Part shown: in pieces, positions 47,773-56,656 of the stretch | How positions within the stretch are numbered: the stretch's first letter is position 1 | How the letters are laid out: every line of letters starts with the position of its first letter | NCBI RefSeq assembly: GCF_008360935.1 | Contig: NZ_SRXO01000005.1 | Span: 1-64,000 of the forward strand | Length of the DNA: 64,000 bases | Direction: 5' to 3' | Source: Siccirubricoccus phaeus | Lineage (GTDB): Bacteria; Pseudomonadota; Alphaproteobacteria; Acetobacterales; Acetobacteraceae | Made by a program: the position numbers and the translations under genes | The notes under the pieces: generated by a model | Told to the model about the DNA's origin: nothing | Seen by the model: the letters and a program-made list of their open reading frames with translations, nothing else | Database searches by the model: none

Positions 47773-47872
47773 GCGGCTCTCTACGCCATTCCGCCCCCGC
47801 GCCGCCAGCGCGCTTCCCGCCCGGGCCGGGCGGTGGCAGGCTGGGGCCAAACCAAGATGGGGGGAACGCCCG

Positions 47873-48910
47873 ATGATGCGTTGGGTGATGGCGGCGCTGC
47901 TTGCCGCCGCGGTGCCGGCCGCCGTTATGCCCGCCTGGGCCCAGGCGCCGCTGGAGGTGCGGGAGATCGGCAGCCTGCATGTCGGCGGCCGCATCGCCAC
48001 CCTCTCCGGCCTGCCGCAGCAGGAAATGAGTTTCTCCGCCGGGGCGCCGCCGGTGATGCTGGACCCGAATGGCGAGTTCCAGGTGGAGCAGATGTATGCG
48101 CAGTACGTGAAGCTGGCCAATCCGCGCGCCCGCTTCCCGCTGCTGCTCTGGCATGGCGGCGGGCTGACCGGCGTGACCTGGGAGACGACGCCGGATGGCC
48201 GCCCGGGCTGGCAGATGTTCTTCCTGCGCGCCGGGCATGATGTCTATGTCTCGGACGCCATGGAGCGCGGCCGCTCCGGCTGGGCGCGTTTCCCGGAGAT
48301 CCTGCCTGGGCAGCCGGTGTTCCGCACCCTGGGCGAGGGCTGGGGGCTGTTCCGCCTGGGCGAGGCGAATGGCTGGAACCGCGACCCGGCGCGGCGCGTG
48401 GCACATGCGGAAAGCCGCTTTCCGATCGCTGCCTGGGACCAGTTCATGAAGCAGGGGGTGCCGCGCTGGGCGACGACGGACCGGCAGATCCAGGCGGCCT
48501 ATGATGCCTATGTGCAGGCGGTCTGCCCCTGCGTGGTGGTCGTGCACAGCCAGGGCGGCAATTTCGGCTTCAACGCCGTGCTGAACGCCCCGGACAGGAT
48601 CCGCGCGCTGATCGCGGTGGAGCCTTCCGGCGCGCCGGGCGAGGCGGCGGAGGCGGCGCGGGTGAAGGGCGTGCCGCATCTGGTGGTGTGGGGCGATTAC
48701 GTGGCGCAGCATCCCTTCTGGGGGCGGGTGCGGCAGAATATCGAGCGCTGGCAGGCCCGCATCCGCGAGGCCGGTGGCGTGGCCGACACGCTGGACCTGC
48801 CGGCCGAGGGCGTGCGCGGCAATTCCCACATGCTGATGATGGACACGAACAGCGACGAGATCGCCGCGCGCGTCCAGGGCTGGATGGCAGCGAAGGGGCT
48901 GATGCGATGA
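47873..48910 (+). CDS. Exported alpha/beta hydrolase
   Basis: A 345-residue protein with signal peptide 1 to about 24 (MAALLAAAVPAAVMPAWAQA). LLLWHGGGLTGVTWETTPDGRPGWQMFFLRAGHDVYVSDAMERGRSGW carries the oxyanion region, VVVHSQGGNFGF the Ser nucleophile elbow, and GVRGNSHMLMMDTNSDEIA the late His. Esterases of this group are periplasmic and poorly characterised. The next gene overlaps it by four bases and encodes a beta-propeller, so the pair probably works on one substrate. Confidence 0.82.
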   Translation: MMRWVMAALLAAAVPAAVMPAWAQAPLEVREIGSLHVGGRIATLSGLPQQEMSFSAGAPPVMLDPNGEFQVEQMYAQYVKLANPRARFPLLLWHGGGLTGVTWETTPDGRPGWQMFFLRAGHDVYVSDAMERGRSGWARFPEILPGQPVFRTLGEGWGLFRLGEANGWNRDPARRVAHAESRFPIAAWDQFMKQGVPRWATTDRQIQAAYDAYVQAVCPCVVVVHSQGGNFGFNAVLNAPDRIRALIAVEPSGAPGEAAEAARVKGVPHLVVWGDYVAQHPFWGRVRQNIERWQARIREAGGVADTLDLPAEGVRGNSHMLMMDTNSDEIAARVQGWMAAKGLMR

Positions 48911-49863
48911 GCGGCACGGCGACATTGGGCAGCGGCGAATGGCGCTACGAACCCGTTCCCGGCTGGGGCGAATGGCCGGAGGGCTGGGCGCTGCACGACA
49001 CGGCGGCGGTGGCGGTGGACCGGCAGGACCGCGTCTATGCCTTCAACCGCAGCAGCCATCCGATGGTGGTGTTCGACCGGGATGGGAAGTTCCTCACCTC
49101 CTGGGGCGAGGGCGTCTTCACCCGCGCCCATGGCCTGTTCTTCGGCCCGGACGACACGCTGTGGTGCACGGATGACGGCGACCATACGGTGCGGAAATGC
49201 ACGCTGGACGGGCGCGTGCTGCTGACCATCGGGCTGCCGGGCAAGCCCGCCCCCTACATGTCCGGGAAGCCCTTCAACCGCTGCACCCACACCGCGCTCT
49301 CGCCGGAGGGGGACATCTACATCTCCGACGGCTATGGCAATGCGGCGGTGCACAAGTACTCGCCGGAGGGGAAGCACCTGTTCTCCTGGGGCGGCTCCGG
49401 CAGCGAGCCGGGGCAGTTCAACCTGCCGCACAACATCGCCTGCGACGCCGCCGGCTTCGTCTATGTGGCGGACCGGGAGAGCCACCGGGTGCAGGTCTTC
49501 GACGGCAAGGGGAGGTATCAGGGGCAGTGGAACAACCTCCACCGGCCCTGCTCGCTCTTCCTCGGCGGCGGGAAATGCCCCTGCTGCTATGTGGGGGAGC
49601 TGGGGCCGGCGCTGGCGGTGAACATCAAGGCGCCCAATCTCGGGCCGCGCATCTCCGTGCTGGACATGGAGGGGAAGCTGCTGGGGCGGTTCGGGGAGCT
49701 GGGAACGGAGCCGGGGCAATTCCTCTCGCCGCATGGGCTGGCGGTGGATGGCCATGGGGACATCTACGTGGCGGAGGTCTCCCACACTGCCTGGCCGCGC
49801 TACAATGCTGGCGCGGCGCCGCCGGCGCGGCTGCGGAGCCTGCAGAAGCTGCGGAAAGTCTAG
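48907..49863 (+). CDS. NHL-repeat beta-propeller protein
   Basis: A 318-residue six-bladed propeller with NHL-type repeats: DTAAVAVDRQDRVYAFNRSSHPMVVFDRDGKFLTSWG, HGLFFGPDDTLWCTDDGDHTVRKC, NLPHNIACDAAGFVYVADRESHRVQVF and HGLAVDGHGDIYVAEVS. These resemble the lyase domain of peptidylglycine alpha-amidating monooxygenase. A Cys cluster (KCPCC, about residue 225) is unusual. It lacks a signal peptide and overlaps the upstream hydrolase gene (ATGA). Substrate unknown. Confidence 0.85.
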   Translation: MSGTATLGSGEWRYEPVPGWGEWPEGWALHDTAAVAVDRQDRVYAFNRSSHPMVVFDRDGKFLTSWGEGVFTRAHGLFFGPDDTLWCTDDGDHTVRKCTLDGRVLLTIGLPGKPAPYMSGKPFNRCTHTALSPEGDIYISDGYGNAAVHKYSPEGKHLFSWGGSGSEPGQFNLPHNIACDAAGFVYVADRESHRVQVFDGKGRYQGQWNNLHRPCSLFLGGGKCPCCYVGELGPALAVNIKAPNLGPRISVLDMEGKLLGRFGELGTEPGQFLSPHGLAVDGHGDIYVAEVSHTAWPRYNAGAAPPARLRSLQKLRKV

Positions 49864-50040
49864 GTCGAGAGGGGCGCTGCCCCTCTCGAGCTCACCCCGC
49901 CAAAGGCCGAAGGGCCTTTGGAAACCATGAGTTTGGCGTCTCGACCGTCGGTTCCAAAACGCAAGGGTTCCAAGGGCCCTTCGGCCCTTTGCAGGTGGGG
50001 GTTTGGGGGGGTGCGGCACTGCCGCAACCAAAGCCCTCCC
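49864..50040. repeat. Family C hairpin-rich intergenic repeat, copy 2
   Basis: Fills the space between convergent genes. GAGAGGGGC-GCT-GCCCCTCTC (about 49867-49887), CCAAAGGCCGAAGGGCCTTTGG and AAGGGCCCTTCGGCCCTTTG are strong hairpins. Read in reverse it matches the element at 16284-16473. Role as two-way terminator inferred. Confidence 0.7.
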
Positions 50041-50919
50041 TCAACCCGTCTCCATCGGCAGCGAGCTGTCCTTCGCCCACTCACTCATCGAGGCGTCATA
50101 CACCGCGAGGTTCCGGTAGCCGAGCTGGTGCATCAGGAACGCATCCAGCGTCGCCGCGATGCCGCCGCCGCAATAGAGCAGGATGCGCTTCTCCGGCGTC
50201 GCGCCGATGGCGTCGAAGCGCTGCTTCACCTGCTCCGGCGGGAGGAAAGTCAGCGAGGCGGAATCGGTCAGCGCCGCCGCCGGCAGGTTCACGCTGCCGG
50301 GGATGCGGCCCGGCCGGCCGTAGCGGTCATTCTCCCCGCGATGCAGATCCGGCGCCAGGGCGTTGATGGAGCAGGCAGCGGCATCGCCGATCGCCGCCTG
50401 CATCTCCGCCTTGCCGACGAACAGCCCGGGGCGTGGCCGCGCGCTAAGCTGCGCCGGCGCATACCGCGTCTCCGCCGTCTCCATGGGCCGCCCCTCAGCC
50501 GCCCATTTGTCGAAGCCGCCATCCAGCACCGTGGCATTGTCGAAGCCGATGGCGCGCAGCATCCACCAGATGCGCGTCGCCCATTGCGGGCTCTTCCGCG
50601 CATAGAGCACGACGCGCGCGCCATCCCCGATGCCCTTCGACGCGAAGCGCGCGGCGAGTTCCTCCGGCGGCAGCATCATGAAATTGGTCGGCGCGCTGGT
50701 ATCGGACAGCTCCCCTTGCAGGTCGAGGAAGGCGGAGCCGGGGATGTGCCCCGTCAGGTAATCCGCATGCCCGCTTTCCACGCGATAGGGCCGGCCGGTG
50801 CCGGTCTCGTAGCGCAGATAGGTGGTGCAGTCGAAGACACGCAGCGCCGGATCGCCAAGATGCGCGGCGAGCCATTCAGTATCGACGATCGCCTCTGGAT
50901 GCAGGTAATGCGCGGCCAT
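50041..50919 (-). CDS. sseA: Thiosulfate/3-mercaptopyruvate sulfurtransferase
   Basis: A 292-residue two-rhodanese-domain enzyme. The inactive N-domain holds GHIPGSAFLDLQGELSDTSAP and VVLYARKSPQWATRIWWMLRAIGF. The active C-domain has the catalytic loop Cys250 in LLYCGGGIAAT. A CG(S/G)G loop favours 3-mercaptopyruvate over thiosulfate as donor, with caution. It moves sulfane sulfur to thiols or cyanide. It is the last gene of a minus-strand run: luciferase-like monooxygenase, ModA-like protein, this gene (12 bases after the stop of the former). Confidence 0.9.
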   Translation of the reverse strand: MAAHYLHPEAIVDTEWLAAHLGDPALRVFDCTTYLRYETGTGRPYRVESGHADYLTGHIPGSAFLDLQGELSDTSAPTNFMMLPPEELAARFASKGIGDGARVVLYARKSPQWATRIWWMLRAIGFDNATVLDGGFDKWAAEGRPMETAETRYAPAQLSARPRPGLFVGKAEMQAAIGDAAACSINALAPDLHRGENDRYGRPGRIPGSVNLPAAALTDSASLTFLPPEQVKQRFDAIGATPEKRILLYCGGGIAATLDAFLMHQLGYRNLAVYDASMSEWAKDSSLPMETG

Positions 50920-50931
50920 GGCGTTCCTCCC

Positions 50932-51597
50932 TCAGGCCGGTTCCAGCCCCTTGCTCCGCAGCAGCGCCGGCGTCGCGGCCTCGGCGACGAAGCGCAGCAG
51001 CCCCGCCGCCTCCGGCGCCGCCTCGGCGAACAGCGCGCCGGCGAAGATGACGGAGGTCTGCAGCGCCGGCGGCAGCGGCCCGACGATCTCGACGCCCTCC
51101 ACCGCCATCAGCTCGCTGATCTGCTGCACGGCGATCGCCGTCTCGCCGCGCGCCACGCGCTCCGCGGTGAAGCCCTGGGTGATCGTCGCCTTGGCGTTCA
51201 CCTCCGCCGCCAGGCCCAGCCTTTCCAGCAGGCCGGCGAAATAGATGCCGCTGGCCCCGGCGCGGGAATAGGCCAGCGACGGCACTGCCTTCAGCAGCGC
51301 AACGAATGCTTCCGGCGTCGAGATGTCCGGCTTCGGCGCCCCGGCCTTCACGGCGATGCCGACGCTGGAGGCGGCGAGGTCCACCCGCGTCCCGGCCTCC
51401 AGCACGCCCTCGGCGGTCAGCGCCTCGATCCCCTCTGCGGTCAGGATAGCGACGTCGCCGCGCTCCCCGCCCCGGATGCGCTCCAGCATCCCCGCGGTGG
51501 GGCCGTAGCGGCCATCCACCGCGCCGGAGAAGCGCGGCAGCGCCTCCCGCAGCACGCCGACCACGCCAAGGGTGGAGAGCAGGACCAGATCCGCCAT
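50932..51597 (-). CDS. ModA-like substrate-binding-fold protein without signal peptide
   Basis: A 221-residue protein of the molybdate-binding-protein-like (SBP type II) fold: LLSTLGVVGVLREALPRF at the start, GERGDVAILTAEGIEALTAEGVL, VDLAASSVGIAVKAGAPKPDISTPEAF and IAVQQISELMAVEGVEIVGPLPPALQ. It starts directly at the first beta strand with no export signal, unlike true ModA, so it may act in the cytoplasm as a sensor or carrier. It starts three bases after the stop of the monooxygenase gene. Confidence 0.75.
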   Translation of the reverse strand: MADLVLLSTLGVVGVLREALPRFSGAVDGRYGPTAGMLERIRGGERGDVAILTAEGIEALTAEGVLEAGTRVDLAASSVGIAVKAGAPKPDISTPEAFVALLKAVPSLAYSRAGASGIYFAGLLERLGLAAEVNAKATITQGFTAERVARGETAIAVQQISELMAVEGVEIVGPLPPALQTSVIFAGALFAEAAPEAAGLLRFVAEAATPALLRSKGLEPA

Positions 51598-51599
51598 CG

Positions 51600-52679
51600 C
51601 TACTCCGCCGCCTCCGCCGGTGCCGGCTCCGACATACGCGGAATCACCTCCCCCGCGAAGCGGCGGATGGTCTCGTGCCGCACGGCGCGCGGCACGCCAT
51701 AGGTGGCGTTGCTGATGAGGAAGTAGTTGAAGCCCAGCGCCGCGATCTGCCGCAGCCGCCGCGTGACGGTCTCCGCCGAGCCGACCAGGTTCATCGCCAG
51801 GTAGGGGCCGAGATTGGCCGGATCCGACAGCGAGCGCAGATTGGCGAACATCTTGTTGAATTGCTGGTAGCCCGGGATGTCGCCCCAGGGCGCGTCGTCG
51901 GATTGGTAGTGCCGCACCTGCAGGGCGAAGAATTCCGGCAGGTGCCGCAGCGCCTGCTCCCGCGCTGCCTCGTCGGTCTCCGCCACGAAGCATTTGATGG
52001 AGATGGGGAAGGTGGCGTCGGCATCGCCGCCCGCCTCGGCGGTCTTCGCCTTCCAGGTGTCGAGGATGCGCTTCAGCAGATGGTCGGGGAAGGAGGAGAG
52101 GCAGAGCGGCGGCAGGCCGAGCCCCGCCATGATGCCGGCGCTCTCCAGGCTGCCGATGGCGCCGTAGAAATTCGGCCGGCGGTCGAAGCGCGGCCGCAGG
52201 GTGATGCCCTCGCCCAGCTCGCCGGTTGCCATCGCCCCCCGCAGCATCTCCCAGCAGTCGCGGAAGCGGTCGCGGGCGGTCGCCATCGGGATGCCGAAGG
52301 CGTCGTATTCGGATTTCGCCGTGCCGCGGCCCATGCCGATATGCAGCTCGCCCTCGGTCAGGCTCTGCAGCATCGCCAGGTCCTCGGCGAAGCGCCGCGG
52401 TTCGTACCAGGGCAGCACCATCACCGCGGTGCCGAGGCCGAGCCCGGGGCAGGCGGCAGCGATATGCGACAGGAACAGCAGCGGGTTGGGCTGCGGGTAG
52501 TAGTCGCTGAAATGGTGCTCCACCATCCAGGCCGCGTCATAGCCCTGCTCCTGCAGCAGCACGGCGTCGGCGATGGCTTCGCGGTACAGGGCGCGGTCGC
52601 TGCTCCCCGCCTCGCCCACCGCGCCGATCTGGTAGGCATAGCGCAGGCGCGGGGCGGCCTGCCGTTGCGGATTTGCCAT
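51600..52679 (-). CDS. LLM-class (luciferase-like) flavin-dependent monooxygenase
   Basis: A 359-residue luciferase-family TIM barrel: DAAWMVEHHFSDYYPQPNPLLFLSHIAAACPGLGLGTAVMVLPWYEPRRFAEDLAMLQSLTEGELHIGMGRGTAKSEYDAFGI. The EHHF and GMGRG motifs are those of FMN-using alkanal monooxygenase-like members more than of F420 members. Next to it are a ModA-like protein and a sulfurtransferase, so an organosulfur or related substrate is possible (inference). It is divergent from an F420-type relative across 159 bases. Confidence 0.87.
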   Translation of the reverse strand: MANPQRQAAPRLRYAYQIGAVGEAGSSDRALYREAIADAVLLQEQGYDAAWMVEHHFSDYYPQPNPLLFLSHIAAACPGLGLGTAVMVLPWYEPRRFAEDLAMLQSLTEGELHIGMGRGTAKSEYDAFGIPMATARDRFRDCWEMLRGAMATGELGEGITLRPRFDRRPNFYGAIGSLESAGIMAGLGLPPLCLSSFPDHLLKRILDTWKAKTAEAGGDADATFPISIKCFVAETDEAAREQALRHLPEFFALQVRHYQSDDAPWGDIPGYQQFNKMFANLRSLSDPANLGPYLAMNLVGSAETVTRRLRQIAALGFNYFLISNATYGVPRAVRHETIRRFAGEVIPRMSEPAPAEAAE

Positions 52680-52838
52680 GACGGCCCTCCCAGGGGAATG
52701 TTGTTGGCGACACTGGTTGCGGGCAGGCTGCGGCCGGTCCCGCGGCGAGTCAACGCCCCGGGGGGCATGGCGCGGCGCTTCTTGCGGGAATCGCCCGGCA
52801 TGCCGACATGCCGACGGCTTGGGATGGGAGAGACAGTC

Positions 52839-53753
52839 ATGGCACAGCAGGGCATGGCACAACCAGGCCAGGGGTTGGCAGGTCAGGCGTCGGCAGGTCA
52901 GGCGCTGGGGCGCCTCGGGGTCTGGACCTCGACCGACAGGCTGGACGCGGTGGGGCTGAAATCCCTGCTGCAGACCATCGAGGGGCTGGGCTATTCCGCC
53001 TTCTGGTATCCGGAATCCCGCGGCTATGAATCCATGGCCCTCGGCAGCTTCCTGCTGGCGAATTCCACGAAGCTCATGGTCGGCAGCTCCATCGCCAATA
53101 TCTATGCGCGGGATGCCTTCACCGCGCAGCGGGGCGCCGCCACGCTGAACGCGCTGCATGGCGGGCGCTTCATCCTCGGCCTCGGCGTCAGCCACATCCC
53201 GATGGTGGAGGGGCTGCGCGGCCATCGCTACGACAAGCCCATCCCCGCCATGCGCGCCTATCTGGACGGCATGGACAAGGCGGGGGAGGAGAAGCTGCCG
53301 GTGGTCCTCGCCGCGCTGGGGCCGAAGATGCTGGAGCTGGCCGCCGCCCGCACCCAGGGTGCCGTGCCCTACAACGTGACCCCGGAGCATACCGCCCTGG
53401 CGGCGAAGATCCTCGGCCCGGGCAAGATCCTGGCGGTGGAGCAGAAAATCTGCCTGGAGACGGACAAGGCGAAGGCCCGCGCCCTCGGGAGGGCCGAGCT
53501 GGCGCGCTACATGACCTTGCCGAATTACGTGAACAATTGGCTGCGCCTGGGCTTCACCGAGGCCGATCTGGCCAATGGCGGCAATGACCGCTTCATCGAC
53601 GCCATGGTGCTGTCCGGCGATGCCGAGACGGTGAAGGCAGGCCTCCGCGCCCATTTCGCCGCCGGCGCCACCCATGTGGCGATCCAGCCGGTGGTGGCGG
53701 AAGGCGACCATGCCGGGCGGCAGGCCGCGCTGGCGGCCCTGGCGGATACCTGA
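52839..53753 (+). CDS. LLM-class F420-dependent oxidoreductase
   Basis: A 304-residue luciferase-fold enzyme. [82 protein letters not shown] and the [14 protein letters not shown] segment match the F420-type subfamily annotated in actinobacteria (TIGR03620-like, from memory). GGGAGAG precedes ATG 52839. The first 22 residues are a Gln/Gly/Ala-rich extension built from short repeats. It opens the plus-strand run that continues with the FGD homologue and cofEDC, so F420 is the likely cofactor. Substrate unknown. Confidence 0.82.
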   Translation: MAQQGMAQPGQGLAGQASAGQALGRLGVWTSTDRLDAVGLKSLLQTIEGLGYSAFWYPESRGYESMALGSFLLANSTKLMVGSSIANIYARDAFTAQRGAATLNALHGGRFILGLGVSHIPMVEGLRGHRYDKPIPAMRAYLDGMDKAGEEKLPVVLAALGPKMLELAAARTQGAVPYNVTPEHTALAAKILGPGKILAVEQKICLETDKAKARALGRAELARYMTLPNYVNNWLRLGFTEADLANGGNDRFIDAMVLSGDAETVKAGLRAHFAAGATHVAIQPVVAEGDHAGRQAALAALADT

Positions 53754-53796
53754 CGCCGCGCTAGATTTCCCCCCGCAACGCGGCAAGGAGCCCGCC

Positions 53797-54801
53797 ATGC
53801 TCAAGCTCGGCTACAAGGCCTCGGCCGAACAATTCGCGCCCGGCACGCTGCTGGATTTCGCCGTGCAGGCGGAAGCCGCCGGTTTCGAGTCCTGCTTCAT
53901 CTCGGACCATTTCCAGCCCTGGAAGCATACGGATGGGCATGCGCCGAATTCCCTGGTCTGGCTGGGGGCGCTGGGCGCGCGCACGACGAAGCTGGTGATG
54001 GGCACCTCGGTGCTGACGCCGACCTTCCGCTACCACCCCTCCATCGTCGCCCAGGCCTTCGGGACATTGGGCGCCATGTTCCCCGGCCGCGTCATCCTCG
54101 GCATCGGCACCGGGGAGGGGCTGAACGAGGTGCCCTCCACCGGCGCCCCCTGGCCGGAATTCAAGGAACGCTTCGCCCGGATGCGCGAGGCCGTCACCCT
54201 GATGCGCAAGCTCTGGACCGAGGAGCGGGTGAGCTTCGAGGGCCAGTACTACAGGACCGAGAAGGCGACGATCTATGACCGGCCGGCCGCGCCGCTGCCG
54301 ATCTACGTCGCGGCGGCCGGCGCGCTGGTGGCGAAATATGCCGGCCGGCAGGGCGATGGCTTCGTCTGCACCAGCGGCAAGAAGCCGGAGCTCTATACCG
54401 AGACGCTGCTGCCCAATGTCGCCGCGGGGCTGGACGCCGCGGGCACCCCGAAGCCGGACTATGACCGGATGATCGAGGTGAAGGTCAGCTTCGACACCGA
54501 GAAGCAGCGCGCGCTGGAGGATACCCGCCACTGGGCGGCGCTGGCCCTCTCGCCCGAGGAGAAGATGTCGGTCGAGGACCCGGTGGAGATGGAGAAGCTG
54601 GCGGATTCCCTGCCGCTGGAACGCGCCGCCAGCCGCTGGATCGTCTCCGCCGATCCGGAGGAGATGGTGGAGCGCATCGGCTATTATGTGGGGCTGGGCT
54701 TCAACCACCTGGTCTTCCACGCGCCCGGCCCGGATCAGGGGCGCTTCCTCAAGCTGTTCGGCGAGCAGGTGGCGCCGCTGCTGCGCCGGCGCTTCGGCTA
54801 G
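53797..54801 (+). CDS. fgd: F420-dependent glucose-6-phosphate dehydrogenase homologue (FGD)
   Basis: A 334-residue protein that aligns almost end to end with mycobacterial FGD1: [12 protein letters not shown] (4-15), SDHFQPWKH (36-44), [39 protein letters not shown] and GTGEGLNE (104-111). F420-facing Asp37, His38, Trp42 and Glu107 are kept. The residues that hold the sugar phosphate in FGD1 (Lys198, Lys259, Arg283) have counterparts Lys195, Lys256 and Arg280. It should reduce F420 with glucose 6-phosphate or another sugar phosphate. It lies 43 bases after the LLM gene and 116 before cofE. FGD is best known from actinobacteria, so lateral origin is possible. Confidence 0.85.
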   Translation: MLKLGYKASAEQFAPGTLLDFAVQAEAAGFESCFISDHFQPWKHTDGHAPNSLVWLGALGARTTKLVMGTSVLTPTFRYHPSIVAQAFGTLGAMFPGRVILGIGTGEGLNEVPSTGAPWPEFKERFARMREAVTLMRKLWTEERVSFEGQYYRTEKATIYDRPAAPLPIYVAAAGALVAKYAGRQGDGFVCTSGKKPELYTETLLPNVAAGLDAAGTPKPDYDRMIEVKVSFDTEKQRALEDTRHWAALALSPEEKMSVEDPVEMEKLADSLPLERAASRWIVSADPEEMVERIGYYVGLGFNHLVFHAPGPDQGRFLKLFGEQVAPLLRRRFG

Positions 54802-54917
54802 CGTGGCCGATGGCGGCCTCCCCCCGCCCGGCGCTGGCCGGGGCATCCGCCCGATGAGTCGGGTGGGCGGGCCCGGCCTTGACGCAGGCACGCCCCGGCG
54901 ATGATGACGGCCTGACC

Positions 54918-55664
54918 ATGCGCCAGCTCGCCCTCCACGCCCTGCCCGGCCTGCCGCCAATCCAGGCCGGCGACGATCTCGCGGCGCTGATCGCGGCCGG
55001 CCTCGCCCGCGCCGGGCTGGCGGTGCAGCCGGGCGATGTGCTGGTCGTCGCGCAGAAGATCGTCAGCAAGGCGGAGGGCCGCGCGGTGCGGCTGGCGGAG
55101 GTGTCGCCCTCCGCTGCCGCCATCGCCCTGGCGGCGGAGACGGGGAAGGACCCCCGGCTGGTCGAGCTGATCCTGCGCGATGCGGTACGCGTCGTCCGCT
55201 CCCGCCCCAACCTCATCATCGTCGAGCACAGGCTCGGCTTCGTCATGGCGAATGGCGGGCTGGACCAGTCGAACGTCGTAGGACCGGAGCAGGAGCCGCA
55301 GGCGCTGCTGCTGCCGGTGGACCCCGACGGTTCCGCGGCTTCGCTCAGCGCCGCGCTCGGCCTGCCCGTCGTCATCAGCGACAGCTTCGGCCGGGCCTGG
55401 CGGCGCGGCACGGTGGGGGTGGCGATCGGCGCCGCCGGCCTGCCTTCGCTGGTCGATCTGCGCGGCCAGCCGGATATGTTCGGCCGCACCCTGCATGTCA
55501 GCCTGACCGGCTTCGCCGACGAGATCGCCGCCGCCGCCGGCCTGCTGATGGGGCAGGGGGCGGAGGCGCAGCCGGTGGTGCTGCTCCGCGGGCTGGAATG
55601 GACGGCGCCGCCCAACCCTGCCGCCACCCTCGTCCGTCCTGCGAGCGAAGACCTGTTCCGATGA
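54918..55664 (+). CDS. cofE: Coenzyme F420-0:L-glutamate ligase
   Basis: A 248-residue enzyme that adds gamma-linked glutamates to F420-0 using GTP. LPGLPPIQAGDDLAALIAAGL, GDVLVVAQKIVSKAEGRAVRL (39-59), LILRDAVRVVRSRPNLIIVEHRLGFVMANGGLDQSNV and ISDSFGRAWRRGTVGVAIGAAGL are the family marks. It is the stand-alone CofE form, without the nitroreductase-like second domain of actinobacterial FbiB. ATG 54918 is chosen; an upstream TTG frame is rejected. Its stop overlaps cofD. Confidence 0.93.
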   Translation: MRQLALHALPGLPPIQAGDDLAALIAAGLARAGLAVQPGDVLVVAQKIVSKAEGRAVRLAEVSPSAAAIALAAETGKDPRLVELILRDAVRVVRSRPNLIIVEHRLGFVMANGGLDQSNVVGPEQEPQALLLPVDPDGSAASLSAALGLPVVISDSFGRAWRRGTVGVAIGAAGLPSLVDLRGQPDMFGRTLHVSLTGFADEIAAAAGLLMGQGAEAQPVVLLRGLEWTAPPNPAATLVRPASEDLFR

Positions 55665-56656
55665 TCGCGTCCGATCGCGGAGGGCCGAAGGCCCAGAGCG
55701 TGAACCGGCCGCGGCCGCCGTCAGGCGGCACGGTGCTTGCACTGTCCGGCGGCATTGGCGGCGCCAAGCTGGCGCTCGGCCTCTCCCATGTCCTGCCGCC
55801 GGAGCAGCTCACCATCCTCGCCAATACCGGCGATGATTTCGAGCATCTCGGCCTCGCCATCTCCCCCGATCTCGACACGCTGATGTACACCCTGGCGGGG
55901 CTCGACAACCCGGAGACCGGCTGGGGCCGCCGCGACGAGAGCTGGGCCTTCATGGAGGCGGTGGGCGCGCTGGGCGGCGCCACCTGGTTCCGCCTCGGCG
56001 ACCGCGACCTGGCTACGCATGTGGAGCGCACGCGGCGGCTGCGCGGCGGCGAGACGCTCTCCGCCATCACCGCGGAGTTCTGCCGCCGCCTCGGCGCCCG
56101 CCCGCGCATCCTGCCGATGAGCGACGATCCGGTGCGGACGCGGGTGCTGACCATCCAGGGCTGGGTGGATTTCCAGGATTGGTTCGTCGGCCAGCAGGCG
56201 CGGCCCGCCATCCGCGCGGTGCAATTCCGTGGCGCCAGGGACGCCGCGCCGCAGCCGGAGGCCATGGCGCTGCTGGCCAGCGGCACGGTGCGCGCCGTGG
56301 TGATCTGCCCCTCCAACCCGCTCATCAGCATCGAGCCGATCCTGGCGGTGCCGGGGCTGCGCGACGCCATCCGGGACTGCGGCGCGCCGGTCATCGCCGT
56401 CTCCCCCATCATCGGCGGGCAGGCGGTGAAGGGGCCGACGGCGAAGATGCTCTCCGAATTGGGCGAGGCGGTCTCTGCCGCTGGCGTCGCGCGGCGCTAT
56501 GGCGAGCTGCTGACCGGCTACGTCATGGAACCGGCGGATGACGCCACCGGCATCGCCGCCCGGGTGTTCCGCGCGCCCACGCTGATGCGCGGCCTGCCGG
56601 ACAAGATCGCCCTGGCCCAGGCGGTGCTGGCGGCCGCCGAGGCCTGCCGCGCATGA
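55661..56656 (+). CDS. cofD: 2-phospho-L-lactate transferase
   Basis: A 331-residue enzyme joining the lactyl (or analogous) phosphate unit to the deazaflavin Fo to make F420-0 (or dehydro-F420-0). VLALSGGIGGAKLALGL (26-41), ANTGDDFEHLGLAISPDLDTLMYTLAGL (54-81), WFRLGDRDLATHVERT and PSNPLISIEPILAVPG followed by SPIIGGQAVKGPTAKM are diagnostic. The first 22 residues are an extension. ATG overlaps the cofE stop, and the end overlaps cofC, so the three are translationally coupled. Confidence 0.95.
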   Translation: MIASDRGGPKAQSVNRPRPPSGGTVLALSGGIGGAKLALGLSHVLPPEQLTILANTGDDFEHLGLAISPDLDTLMYTLAGLDNPETGWGRRDESWAFMEAVGALGGATWFRLGDRDLATHVERTRRLRGGETLSAITAEFCRRLGARPRILPMSDDPVRTRVLTIQGWVDFQDWFVGQQARPAIRAVQFRGARDAAPQPEAMALLASGTVRAVVICPSNPLISIEPILAVPGLRDAIRDCGAPVIAVSPIIGGQAVKGPTAKMLSELGEAVSAAGVARRYGELLTGYVMEPADDATGIAARVFRAPTLMRGLPDKIALAQAVLAAAEACRA

